From Thamnaconus septentrionalis (lineage: Eukaryota > Chordata > Actinopteri > Tetraodontiformes > Monacanthidae), in contig CM020516.1 of NCBI GenBank assembly GCA_009823395.1, positions 1,510,501 to 1,574,500 on the forward strand: 64,000 nt of DNA, given 5' to 3'. Below are positions 33,645 to 44,387 of this stretch, one piece after another. Within the stretch, counting starts at the first letter, position 1. Each line of letters opens with the position of its first letter. Both the position numbers and the translations under genes were made by a program. The notes below the pieces were generated by a model. That model worked only from the letters and a program-made list of their open reading frames with translations. It was not told the origin of the DNA and did not search any database.

Positions 33645-34193
33645 TAATACTAATAATAATAATTTTAATAAAGGAATAATTAGGAATAGGGACAACTGAA
33701 ATAAAACATTAAACACAAAGTTAACTAGGTAATGACGTCAGCTGTTGCCATGCAGATACACACACATTCAGGAACTTTTCGTAGGCAAAATTAATTTTAA
33801 TTTTTTAAAAAACAACAACAAAAAAAACTACATCAACTTCGATTAATATACATATATATACACTTTTTTCCCCCTAGTTTTTTAGAAAAACACAAAAAGA
33901 GCTGGCCAGCATTGTCAAGAGATGATTTAAGCCAAAAGCTCATTTTCGTCAAAAAACGACTGAGGCCATTATTTTAATAGGGTGACGATAGATTCCACAA
34001 ACATATCGAGTCCTTACAAATGAGGTAACTATCACGTTAACAAATGTTTGAGTCACCGAATGTGTTGTTGGAACAACAGGAGAAGAACAAATTAAGATAA
34101 TTAAGAGAAATATGAGAAGGTTTACCTCTGTGCAGATACAATGTCGGCTGGCGGCCCTGCCATGAGGGGCTCATTTTGAGACTCGGCGTCCAT
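31666..34193 (-). CDS. cd74: CD74-like MHC class II invariant chain with thyroglobulin type-1 domain
   Basis: CD74 (Ii) is a type II membrane chaperone that binds class II molecules in the ER and sorts them to endosomes. Seven exons join in frame: 34193-34126, 33317-33139, 32825-32755, 32692-32666 (tentative), 32533-32506, 32081-31857, 31709-31666; 213 residues (204 without the tentative exon). The cytosolic tail begins MDAESQNEPLMAGPP with an acidic-dileucine-like sorting patch, then the membrane anchor AGVTLLACILIAGQAMVAYF (about 33-52), a coiled stretch (EIRSLEEQ), the CLIP-position exon MPSRTHMSINAFPEM, and a Tg type-1 domain with all six cysteines and the CWCV motif. The trimerisation domain of mammalian Ii (about 70 residues between CLIP and Tg) has no visible exon. 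Fish carry several Ii-like genes of differing make-up; which one this is I cannot decide. Confidence 0.92.
31857..32081 (-). CDS. cd74: cd74 thyroglobulin type-1 domain exon
   Basis: 225 nt, ttgcag|CCAGCCCT to GCC ACC G|gtaagg. Six cysteines in the Tg1 pattern, with PRCDPSGLYWPQQC and CWCVNPATGEQIPGS. In mammals this exon occurs only in the p41 splice form, which inhibits cathepsin L; here it is followed by a proper terminal exon. Optional or constitutive use cannot be told. Confidence 0.95.
32506..32533 (-). CDS. cd74: cd74 28-nt micro-exon (DGSRKAGKT)
   Basis: tttgcag|GAT GGC TCC AGG AAA GCT GGC AAG ACT G|gtatga. Phase fits both neighbours (0 in, 1 out) and restores the frame into the Tg exon, which starts with CC. 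Basic linker. Confidence 0.75.
32666..32692 (-). CDS. cd74: cd74 tentative 27-nt micro-exon (QTHIYDDMK)
   Basis: gcatag|CAA ACA CAC ATT TAT GAC GAT ATG AAG|gtgagg. Frame-neutral and with a good donor, but the acceptor has a poor pyrimidine tract, so it could be chance. Confidence 0.45.
32755..32825 (-). CDS. cd74: cd74 exon 3: CLIP-position segment
   Basis: 71 nt, ctgcag|CCGCCATG to GACCAG|gtaatt; 24 codons with the spliced G. Contains three widely spaced methionines (MPSRTHMSINAFPEM), reminiscent of but not closely similar to the CLIP peptide. Confidence 0.82.
33139..33317 (-). CDS. cd74: cd74 exon 2: transmembrane exon
   Basis: 179 nt, tgtag|AAGGGGC to GGAGGAG|gtattt. Encodes the basic stop RRGSSRAYK, the signal-anchor helix and the membrane-proximal helix; typical of Ii exon 2. 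Confidence 0.94.
33548..33567 (-). promoter_or_regulatory. X1-X2-like (RFX/CREB) motif, intron 1 copy A
   Basis: In cd74 orientation reads ATAGCAACAGCTGACGTCA: an RFX half-site/X1 core (TAGCAACAG) abutting a consensus CRE (TGACGTCA), the arrangement of the MHC class II X1-X2 boxes. No CCAAT box at the usual distance. Confidence 0.55.
33733..33752 (-). promoter_or_regulatory. X1-X2-like (RFX/CREB) motif, intron 1 copy B
   Basis: Reads ATGGCAACAGCTGACGTCA in cd74 orientation; differs from copy A at one position within the motif. Also without a nearby CCAAT. Confidence 0.55.
34126..34193 (-). CDS. cd74: cd74 exon 1: start and cytosolic tail
   Basis: 68 nt of coding sequence from ATG GAC GCC GAG to GCA CAG AG|gtaaac. 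The acidic start with QNEPLM resembles Ii tails, which carry endosomal sorting signals. Confidence 0.9.
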
Positions 34194-34380
34194 GATCAAA
34201 AACCTATAAACATAAAACGTTTTCATCAGATAAGACCATAACATTCTGCAAAAGTCTTTTAAAAAAAAAAGTGAAAAGAAATCGCTGCCAACATCAAGAT
34301 TACGACAAAATCAAAGAATACCTCGTAACTGTTGAACACAACTCCACCAATTAAAATGACTGATATGAAGGCGACTTTTA

Positions 34381-34388
34381 TCTTTATA
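34381..34388 (-). promoter_or_regulatory. TATA box, cd74 promoter
   Basis: TATAAAGA on the minus strand, about 190 nt before the start codon and about 100 nt after the X-Y module; places the start of transcription near 34355. Confidence 0.6.
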
Positions 34389-34434
34389 GCAAACTATACA
34401 CCTGAGGAACCGAAATCATCTGGGCACTGGGGCT

Positions 34435-34444
34435 GGAAATCCCC
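34435..34444 (-). promoter_or_regulatory. NF-kappaB site, cd74 promoter
   Basis: GGGGATTTCC on the minus strand, a full match to the kappaB consensus, between TATA and X-Y module. kappaB sites are known in mammalian Ii promoters. Confidence 0.6.
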
Positions 34445-34485
34445 AGGAACCAAATGATCGCCGAGCCCCACCCCATGCGAATTGA

Positions 34486-34523
34486 TGATTGGGTCGCTAT
34501 GTTGACGCGTCATCTGTTACCAG
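34486..34523 (-). promoter_or_regulatory. X1-X2-CCAAT module (MHC class II type), cd74 promoter
   Basis: In gene orientation: X1-like CTGGTAACAGATG (34523-34511; compare CCTAGCAACAGATG of HLA-DRA from memory), overlapping X2-like TGACGCGTCA (34512-34503), then CCAATCA (34492-34486). Order and rough spacing are those of the RFX, CREB and NF-Y enhanceosome that recruits CIITA; the CCAAT is inverted relative to the classical Y box. An upstream S box was not identified with confidence. Confidence 0.65.
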
Positions 34524-34904
34524 CGGCAAACCTCAGGGAATCGTTTTGTCAGAGCGTGGTTTATGAGATTTCTATTCACAGCTTCACACACCCTCGCGAA
34601 GCGACAATATTATTTGCAGCTGTAAGTGGAGACAAAACCAAAAGCCTGGTACAGCATAGTCACTGCTTCCACTGCAACAAAAGTATTTTTTTTTTTTTTT
34701 TTTTTAATTATGTATTTTACATATTGACATTCGCTTCGATGATTTTTATTTATTTTTTTTTACACTCAAAAAAGTTTTTTTTGGTTGAGAACCGAACCGA
34801 AAGTACTTGGAACGGCTCATACAACTAACTTGTATCTAATCACAGCAATTACAAACCATTTCGGCGGTTATTGTGCTACACACACGCCAGTCCAGGAGGG
34901 GCAG

Positions 34905-35096
34905 TATATAAAAAAGTTGAGGCTAAACTCCTCTTCTTCGCCGTTTCAATTCCGGGTTTCCATTGGTTGAAATCGGCGTGTTGCAGGAAGCGAAGCCCCT
35001 TCCGCCAGCAACAAGTTGTTACGTTACCGTGTCAACAAATGTGGTTCCTACGACGACGGAAATAGCCAGTGTCATATATGCCACGAAATTGTCAAG
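34905..35096 (+). promoter_or_regulatory. srbd1 promoter and non-coding first exon
   Basis: A TATATAAAA at 34905, an inverted CCAAT (CCATTGGTT near 34970) and ETS-like TTCCGGG and CTTCCG words lie before a stretch ending GTCAAG|gtgagg at 35096, a good donor before the intron that leads to the ATG exon. A short upstream frame of 8 codons (35039-35065) lies in the leader. The exact start is unknown. Confidence 0.5.
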
Positions 35097-35500
35097 GTGA
35101 GGCCACTCGGAAAGAAATACTGGCATAACGTGTCACCACACACTCGATAGACAAAGGTTGCCATGAGTTTTAGCAGGCTAATGCTAACGTTGACGCAGTG
35201 TGCGTGTGCGTGTGAAGCGGCAAATTTAAAACAGCAGCCGAGCTAAAGTAGCATCTAAAACAGCAACCTGTCGTGGCCGCTCTTTGAAATAAGAATGCAG
35301 CCTTGTCCCAGTTCACGTGGAGAGGAATAAAAACGTGTTATTTTGTACAAAGCACAGCTTTTAGCTTTGACAGGTTGCAAGAAATGGTCGTTTGCAAAAA
35401 ATGCAAAAAGGCTAGCTAGATTATGTGTATAGTTTTTTCTTCCTTTTCGATAAGCACTTGGAGATCATTTGTTTGATGCAAATTAGTATCAATAAAATGT

Positions 35501-35527
35501 ATTATTATTATTATTATTATTATTATT
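35501..35527. repeat. (ATT)n microsatellite
   Basis: Nine ATT units in srbd1 intron 1, 25 nt before the start-codon exon. Confidence 0.95.
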
Positions 35528-35552
35528 GTTCATTGAGAAGCTTGTCAAACAG

Positions 35553-35617
35553 ATGCAGCGAAGACCACGAACAGCAACTGCCAAAGCTGTAAACTACAAC
35601 CACACGGACAGTGACAT
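35553..35617 (+). CDS. srbd1: srbd1 coding exon 1
   Basis: 65 nt, [20 protein letters not shown]; ends GAC AT|gtaagt. The start codon has a weak context but no in-frame upstream ATG joins it; the basic PRR-type start resembles human SRBD1. Confidence 0.78.
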
Positions 35618-38600
35618 GTAAGTTATTTAAACTACTGAATTAATTGACTTAATATTTTTCTGAAAAATCATCACAATGCGTAAATTCTGAGGCAATGTAA
35701 CTGAACTGACATAGTTTAGTGATAGAGAGAATTGCATTTTGTTGTTGTTATTGTTGACTTTCCAATGGTTGGTTGGGTGCATTCTTCCTGTTCAGGTCCT
35801 TTAGCCACACAGCCAGCAGTGAAGAGGATATCGAGGAATGGAGACCTCCAGATTCAAAACAGAAAGCCCCCACCAAGCTTGTTGGAGACCCGTCAACAGC
35901 TGGGAAGGTGAAAGCACCTGCCAAGAGAACTGCAAAACCAAGGGAACCAAAAGTACCAAGACAACCGAAAGCTCCAAAAGTGCCAAGAGAACCAAAGCCA
36001 AGGGTGCCACGTAAAGCTGCAGCGTGTCGAAAAACCCAAGCATCTGAAGTTCCGAAGGATTCTGGCTTAGGTGGAGCAAAAATAAAAGAAGACATGGTTG
36101 GAGAAGCTGAATTGAACAAAATGGACGGTCCAAAGAGGAAGACGGCTGAAGAGAGAGTGCCAAGCATTAGAATGAAAGAAGAGGTATGGGGGTTGACTTT
36201 TTTTTTTCTTTCAGATATACTCCATTCAAATCAGAATGAAATCAGAATCATCAGAAGTCAACAACACAGAGTTAAACCCTTTGTGCTTTTTGCTCACTAT
36301 GTAGACATAAAAAAGTGCTACTGCTTTTATTTTATACATGCTTTGCAGGTTAATATTGACATCTTAGTTGCAAGGTGATAAAATGTCTTCATCGTTGTCG
36401 TTTTTAATGCCCCCGAAAAACATTTTTCTTATGTTTGTTTCCGCCTTCACATCGACTTTTTGAGGGCTGAAAGGGCTGAAAGTCATTACACACCTCAGGT
36501 ACTAGAATGTGCACAGGCTCCTGCAGCAAGGGTCATGTGATTTATGAAATGTATTATGCCACAAAGTTTCAAAGAATCATATTTTTCATAAAACCTATTG
36601 TGCTTCAAACAGTTCCCCTGTCATGATTGCAGCCCCACTCACCAGTCACAATGTTTTTTCTTTTTCTTTTTTTTTGTCTTTTCACTGTTTTGCTGTGTCT
36701 CTTGTATTTTTAGAGGGTGTCATTTATTGTGGCAGAAGCCCCAGGGGTGGGCACGTCTGCTGGTGAAGGTTCTTCACGACCTTGGCTGCAACCAAAGAAG
36801 GAGGAAGTGGAGGATTTTACATTTGATGAGCCGTGCCAGAAGAAGCAGAAGACCAGCAGTGCCTGCCTGGGGCGGCCCAAGGCCTCAGAGACCTCAGGAT
36901 TACAAGCGCTGAGAGACAAACTTGACATGAACTGGGACTTGATAGAGGTATTCTATGATGTAATAACACAATACAAATTATTGGCCTACACAAAAATCAA
37001 AGTCCATCAAAAATGTCCCCTGTTTACATGCCAGCAATGAAGCTTTATTTTCAAGACGTCGCAAAGCTCAGTTTTCAGTGACCTATTTGCATGCAGGCCA
37101 AGCCGCATAGAAAAAGGTCAAGTGATGTGATGTTAATAGGTTACTGTAAAAACAAACTGTTTTTTTGTCTCTCCAGTGTCAGGATTTATCTTCACGCTAA
37201 CTGGACCTCGCTGTCTCCTATTTGAATTTGTTGTGTTGTTATTCTAACTCAGGCTTCTGCTTCCCTGCAGGTCCTGTCCACCCTGACCTGCGTCGACCAG
37301 TGGGTTTGCTCAAATATTGTGACGCTGCTCAGTGAGGAGAACACGGTGCCGTTCATGGTGCGCTACCGTAAAGAGTTGATCAACCACATGGACGCAGACG
37401 CCGTCAGGGACGTCCAGCTGGTGTTTGAAGAGTTGTGGTAGGAAAAATGGGACAATGAATCATTCACTGATGCTTTCATGAGGTCAAATATGAAAGCCTT
37501 TGTTGTTTTATGTTTAGTTCCTGCTTTTATGTTACTTCTTAACTGCAGTTGTTACTCACTTCCTTGTTTTATTTTACTCCACATCCTTGATTTATTTGTT
37601 GGTATATTTTTAAGTATTTTAACTGCAAATTTTAAACTGATATGTTTTAACTTTTTCCTTTATGTAAAGTGTCTTTGGGCGCTCTATAAATAAAATGTGT
37701 TCTTATTATTTTGACTAAAGTGCATACCTGTGCACACCAAGTCACGCTGCTCACGTTGAATCAACTTGAGTCATGACTTGAGTTTTCAAACAGCACTTTT
37801 AACAGTGGCCACAGTGTGGTGCTGTTGTTCAAGTTTTGAAGGAGACAACCGTTTCTGTCCCATGTGACTGTTCTACTTCTGTTAGTGTTGTTGACCTGCC
37901 GTGTTGCCATTGGTAATACAATTTTGTGTCTCTTCCTGTTCTTGGTTACCAGCTCCCTCTCTAAAAAGAGCCACTCTGTGATCCAAACCCTGAAGAAGGA
38001 CGGGGTTCTGACGAGCAGGCTGGAGCAGGAGCTGAAGAGCTGCCGATCGGCTGACGAGCTGGACCACGTGGTCAGGATCTCATCTTTTCAACTCTAGAAT
38101 TTAGCGATGACGTAGATACGACCTCTGCGGTCTCACGCCGCTGCGACTGTTTGTTGCTGCAGTATTCGCCCTACAAGAAAGGCAGCAAACTGACCAAGGC
38201 TCGCCGAGCCAAGGCACTCGGCCTTGAAGCTGCCACTGCGGAACTGATGGAAACGCCACACACTCTGGATTTGAGGGCTTGGGTCAAACCTGGCACCGAA
38301 GGTCAGACACAAACATTTTATCAATAGACATTAAATCAACTGATTTTCCAAAAGAGAGAAGAAGAAAAAAGACTTTTCTCTGAGTCCCATTGAGAAAATT
38401 TACGTCCCAATAATAATTATGATACGTTTGTAATTAGTATAACAATATCGTGATATGCTCATTAGCATTTTATTTAGTCTTGCAATGAAGGTATTTGATT
38501 GGTTATTGTATTGATCAGTGATTGGGTTTTGTCAGGTTGAAAGCATGTTACACACTTACACTCCGCGATGTCTCTCTTTATCCTTGGCAGGTCTGTCGGC

Positions 38601-39187
38601 TGTGGAGGAAGTAGCTACAGGTGTGGAGCACATCTTGGCCGATATGATTGCCAAAGACCCCGAGACGCTCACCTATGTGAAAACATTGTAAGACTGCACG
38701 AACACGTGCCCGACGTTTCCAGTGATTCTTGGAGATTAATCCGCACGTTTGTACCGACGAGTCTTTTTCTGACCTTTGACAGGTGCGAGAAAAGCCTGGT
38801 GACCATCCAGTCCCACGTCTCCAAGTCGGCGCTGAAGGAAAAGGAACCTCCAAAAGCCCCGCAGAATAAAAACAAGGACATTGACAAGTTCCACCTGTAC
38901 TTTGATTTCACCTGCAACGTCCTGCGTATCCAGCCCCACCAGGTAGCACAGTCCTCATCATTTTGCATTTTATTTTCCATAAAATATTTATTTGCAAAAT
39001 GACAAGAGACCCCGAAAATGAATTTCTAATTAGCCAACTTCACAATAAAACCAAGAGCTTCAACACAAAACATACAACGCCCACAAAAAGTAAATATACT
39101 AAAAGGTTTTAGTAGAAATGAACAAGTAAGAAAACAATCAACTGTTATTGGGTCATTAACACTTCTGACACACACACACACTGCACC

Positions 39188-39224
<37 letters not shown>

Positions 39225-39313
39225 CGCGTGCGCTTCACGTCAGTCTGCTTCATGCCTCTGAATGTTAGCCGTGTCACTCGAAGTTAAGCCTTGTGTGTTT
39301 GCCCCTCCTGCGC

Positions 39314-39375
<62 letters not shown>

Positions 39376-39522
39376 CCCCTCCTGCGCCGCCGCCCTCTAG
39401 TGACTGCTGGGTTACTCACAGTTGGTCCCGGGCCTCATGTGTCACCACGCCTCCCATCAGCCACTGCCTCTCTGCCACCGCGCACTCTCTGGCAGCGGCC
39501 GCCTTGCCCCGCAGTCATGCAA

Positions 39523-39568
<46 letters not shown>

Positions 39569-42092
39569 GCTCTCACACAAGCAGCACACCCTGCGAGTCC
39601 CCTCATTCTCTCCTCTTAACATATGTGACATGTCCCCTGCCGACATGCCATTGGATTAGGAGGCTTTGATTGACAGGCGCTCTCCGGTAGTGACAGCTAC
39701 TGCTGCTGGGCCCACAGGGCGGGCGGGCGGGCGGGAGGGAGGTGGGCGGGCGAGCGGGTGGGAGCGTGGCAAGAGAGGGAGTGCGCTGGGAGGGAGTGTG
39801 GGGGGGGAGGGTGAAGGAGCGAATGTGGGCGAGTTGCTTCCGTCACTTATCTCCGTCGCTCTGCCTCCCTTCCTGACTTGAACCTCAGCCCCTCCCCCGC
39901 CCTCTTCCTCGCTGCACTTTAAGACCATGAAGGGCCCTTTAATTCGATGACTTGCCTTTGTCATACAGCGTTAATCCAGCGGCCGCCGTGACCCTGCGAG
40001 CTGTCAGATTCCGGCGAAAGCAAACCTTTTCTAGCCGTCAATTTGTTAAGGAGGTCTAGCAGGTGGGAGATGTGTTGTGACAGGAGGCATGTGTGTGAGC
40101 GCACACTTGCCCGCTCGCCTCGCTGTGTTTCCACTGGCACCGTGGGCGCGGGGGGGGGGGCGTAATAGGGGAGCGCGTTGAGCGGAGCGATCAGCTTTAT
40201 CAGCCTTAGCAGACAGCCGCAGACAGTTTGATAAATCAAAGAAAATAGATCCTGTTTGGTAACCCAGTCAATGGACGTGAAGGTGTGTGTTGTGTGCGTT
40301 GAGTGGTTTTGGTTTCCTTTTATGTGAATTTGAATGACTTTATTTTGGCTACAACAAAGCGGAGATACAAAGGAAAGGTTTAATATAATATAATATAATA
40401 TATCACAATATGTCACCAAAAAAAGGAGTTGGCTGAAGCCCAAAGTTTAAGAACTTAAATAATCAGGGGTGACCCAAAACACTTATAAAAGGAAAAAAAA
40501 TGAATTGCACCGACATTGACCTTTTTTAAATTGTCATTTACGTTCAGCTTGCCTTGTAGTCTTTCATTATTTTTACGTTTAAAGTCTAAATCATTGAGTC
40601 CGTTCCATCATTTCACTCCCAGCACTGACACACATCTGTACTTCACATTCGATCCTGCTGCACTTGAAAACATCAGCGATCCCCTTGAATTATATTGACC
40701 TTCCCTCAATTCAAACATTCAATTCAATAACCACAGGAATGTCCTTGTTCACTACACGGTGCATCAGTTCAAGTGTTCTTAAATATACAGTGTCATGAAA
40801 TCTCTGAACAGATGACTGAATAAAGAGACAAGTAACTTTATTTATAATCCTGATAGCTCGTTTTTGGAGTTTCATTAAGGACTCTAAGTTTGTTTTGTAG
40901 GGTTTCCCCCAAATTTCTAAACACAGTAGGCATCGGAAGGGAAAAATATATGTAGGCAGTTTTTATCAAGTATGTTGGTTGTTTTATGTAAAATCGAAAT
41001 GGATTTGCCAAATTTCTGCAAATAAAACAAACAGCTAAACATTCTAATAATACAATAAAATAATAAATATCTTTTAAGCTCATGCATAGTGAGGTAGGGA
41101 AAACCAAAATGTTTAAATTTACATTCACAAAAACTTGAACCTGTTGTTAGATCCATGCGTAAAAAATATTTTTTGTTTAATGAATTTAAAAGTTCTTGCT
41201 AAGTATGAAGTTAATGTGAATTTCAACTCTATATTTTCTCTATCGTTATACACAGTATTCACCCATTGGTAAATCTCTATTATATATTTATCATTATTTT
41301 AAAGCATGAACAACTTTGCTGCAGTCTCCACAGAGTCTTGAGTTCTGAGTGAATTCAGTCAGAATTGATTTGATTGATTTACCTTCCAGCTGTTTGCTGC
41401 TGCGCTCTCCAGGATGCCAGGCTGGATTTGTCGCCAGCGCAGCCGCGTATCTTTAATGCGATTTTGCGTCGCAACCAAACGGCCTTAGCTCGACGAGTCG
41501 GGGGGGCTCGCCTGCAGAAGAGACGCCATAAATGGAAGCGTTTCATTAGTTTAACACTTTTCTTTGACGGACGGGAGGAGAACAAGGGTTCTGAAACTCT
41601 GACACACGCTTTCTATCAATACATTCTGGCTTCAGTCTGTGTATAGAAATGAATCTCAGATATTAGCCTGGATTAAAAAACAAACAAACATTAAACTAAA
41701 CCTTTACTATGTAGTTTATTGTTTCGGTTACTGGCAGTTTTCTCAGGATCCTTTGTCCACTATATACACCATATAGTGAATAATATTCTTTATTTGTAAT
41801 AATTTAATCATTTGTGAACTTTTTTCATGGAATATCTTGCAGCCTTTTGTCATCTTTTTTTTTTAAATCTTGTGTTTGCAGTATATTTATACCCTCGTGC
41901 AGTATATTTTTTGTCTCCTGTGTGTGTGTGTGTGCCAGAGCAGAGGTCTAAAAGCGTGCGAGCCTGTCTGCTTGCGTTCTGTGCGACGACATGCATGCAT
42001 GCATGCGTTTGTTTATCCCCGCTGTGTCAGATGGATGGACGTGTTGATGATAGTATTCCTCCTCGGAGAGGATGAGAGGGAGACGGAGAGGA

Positions 42093-42141
<49 letters not shown>

Positions 42142-43467
42142 GCCGCCTGCCCTGCGACCCCCCCGGGGGCTGCTGGGAGGACGGAGGAGGCGTCCAGGAA
42201 AGACGTTGTGTCGGCTCTCGTCAGAGGTTGGCCCCGCGCTGGGCTCCGTGTCACTGGTGGGGGGGGGGGCCGTGCAGCGGCCACACCAGGCGGTGTGCGT
42301 TTCTCACTCTGTCTCGCATCACCCTTCCTCTGGGATCACCCTGCGTCTCCCAGCAGTGACCCGGCCGCGGCGGAAACTGAGAGACACTGTGCACGCTGGC
42401 CTGCTGCAGAGGTCTGCGCGGCTGCCAGCAGCGTCTACTGTTCACTGTGGTGCAGCTGTGGTCAGGCATCATGGAGATTTATCTGATTAAATTGAAGTTT
42501 GTTTGGTTTTTTTTTTAGAAGTATATATATATATTTTTTTGACACTGATCAATCAGCTGCTGGCCCAGTCTGCAGATATTTGTCAAAGGAAAATGAAAAG
42601 TGGCCTTGAACTGAGACCCGGCATGATTCTTTTTCAATAAGAAACTTTGTACACTGCAGACAGATACTGAAGACATCAAATATATGAGCACCATAGGGAT
42701 GCAAATTATCCATTAATTCATTAATCGTTAGTTGATTCACCTCATCGATTGATTAACGATTCATTGATGAGCGGCGACTTTTCCTGAGAACCTAAATTTC
42801 ACAATGAAAAATGTGTAAGGAAGACGTTATAGAACCCTTCGATAATGTTGAGGGTCCAATATGACCCATTTTTACATCAGAGAACAGTAAAAAGTAACTA
42901 GTTCCAGGTTTATTATGACCATCACAGTATCTGCAGGTGAATTGCTCTTTCCTGCCACTACACTGTTAGAATGATATTAACTACCCCTGCAAAAAAATGT
43001 TCAATTAATTGCGACTAATTTAATTTAATAAATTAAAAATTCTTAATAGACAATTAATCAATAATCAATTAATTGTTAACATTCTTATTTCCTACATAAT
43101 TTCATGTGTGTTCATACCTATTTATATGCTTTCAGTGAGAAACTGAAATGTCCCTCACGGCCGTCCAGATGTTTCGTAGGAAAAAGTGGCCTTTTCCTTC
43201 CTTCCTCTTTGGGGGCCCCCTGTGCTAAACTTCAGCACTTTGATGAAGATTGTTTGAGAAATCTTATCTCAGCCCGTGCAGACGCCGCGGGTCGAGTCGC
43301 ACCAGCGGAGCAAAATCTAACTTTTAATCAGATTTCAGATAAGCTGGCCGTGCTAATTCCTGCCTTCTCTGTGCCATTAGCGCTGTTTGTGTGTTTATTT
43401 TCTGTGTGTGTTCAGTATGGGCTGGGTTCAGCGTATCCGAGGGTGCTGCTGAGTGGTAATGGTTGTG

Positions 43468-43507
<40 letters not shown>

Positions 43508-44148
43508 GGGCAGGCCTGGCGGTGGCAGTGCCGCTGCTGCTGATGGTGGCGCACTGGTGGCATTTGTCAGCTCGTTTCTTCCGCTTGGTTTCCAGATTGA
43601 CGGCTGCTTCCTCGGCCCTGTTCGGTGGCGGGCTAAAGGTTCCCCACTGAAAAGGTCAGACACTTACTACTGTTTGCTTAACAGCATGTAGCAGTCGCCT
43701 CAGAGGGGGGAGCAGCCCGCCGCACGCAGGGCCTGCCTGGCCACGGGAGACACTCGTAGGCTCGTCACTTTTTACACGTTGCGTGTGTGGCGAGGAGCGA
43801 AGAACGAAGGAGGTTTTTTTTTTGTTTGTTTGTTTGTTTTGTGCTTCTTCTGCTTGAGGTTTGGGTGAATGTGCTCTCATCCACCCAGTCCCAGAATGAA
43901 GCCAAACTCTTTGTCCCCCCTCACTTTAAGAGATTTTAACGTGGCAAAGAGCTTTTTCTCTTTACATCCAATGTCTTTGTCTTGAGAAAATACATTTTAG
44001 TTTAATGTTTCCATTCAAAATCTTATCCTCTTAAATATGAAAAACACAGGTTATTATTATTCTTTTATTTTTTTTTTTTTTAATGTCTGACCTGTTAATT
44101 TTTCAGACATTATAACTTGGCTTGTATGTGTTGTAAATGGAACATTTT

Positions 44149-44220
<72 letters not shown>

Positions 44221-44349
44221 GCTGTGTGCAGACGCTGGCTATTAACCGAGGGGAGAGTCTGAAGATTTTGACAGTGAAGGTGAACATTCCCGACAGGGTG
44301 AAGAGCGACTTCAGCAGGTGGTGCATCAACAACAGGTCAGAGTCACAAT

Positions 44350-44387
<38 letters not shown>

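Larger units (their letters stand above)
33456..33788 (-). repeat. Tandem duplication (about 186 bp period) in cd74 intron 1
   Basis: Segment GGAATAATCAGGAATAGGG ... GTAGGCAAAA recurs at 33672-33788 with about 10 percent divergence, the copies separated by a (TAA)n run (33613-33659). Each copy holds TGACGTCA next to a GTTGCYATGCAGAT block, and these are the best-preserved parts. Confidence 0.9.
38943..44231 (+). other. srbd1 intron 8 (5.3 kb)
   Basis: Holds the microsatellites and the LINE remnant listed separately, plus (TG)n at 39189-39220 and a GC-rich GGGCGGGCGGGC block near 39719. No nested gene recognised; open frames near 42000-42490 run through the GGCT tract. Confidence 0.75.

Noticed and set aside
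42027..42490. 206-codon plus-strand frame in srbd1 intron 8
   Set aside because: Runs through the GGCT repeat and GC-rich simple sequence with no family similarity.
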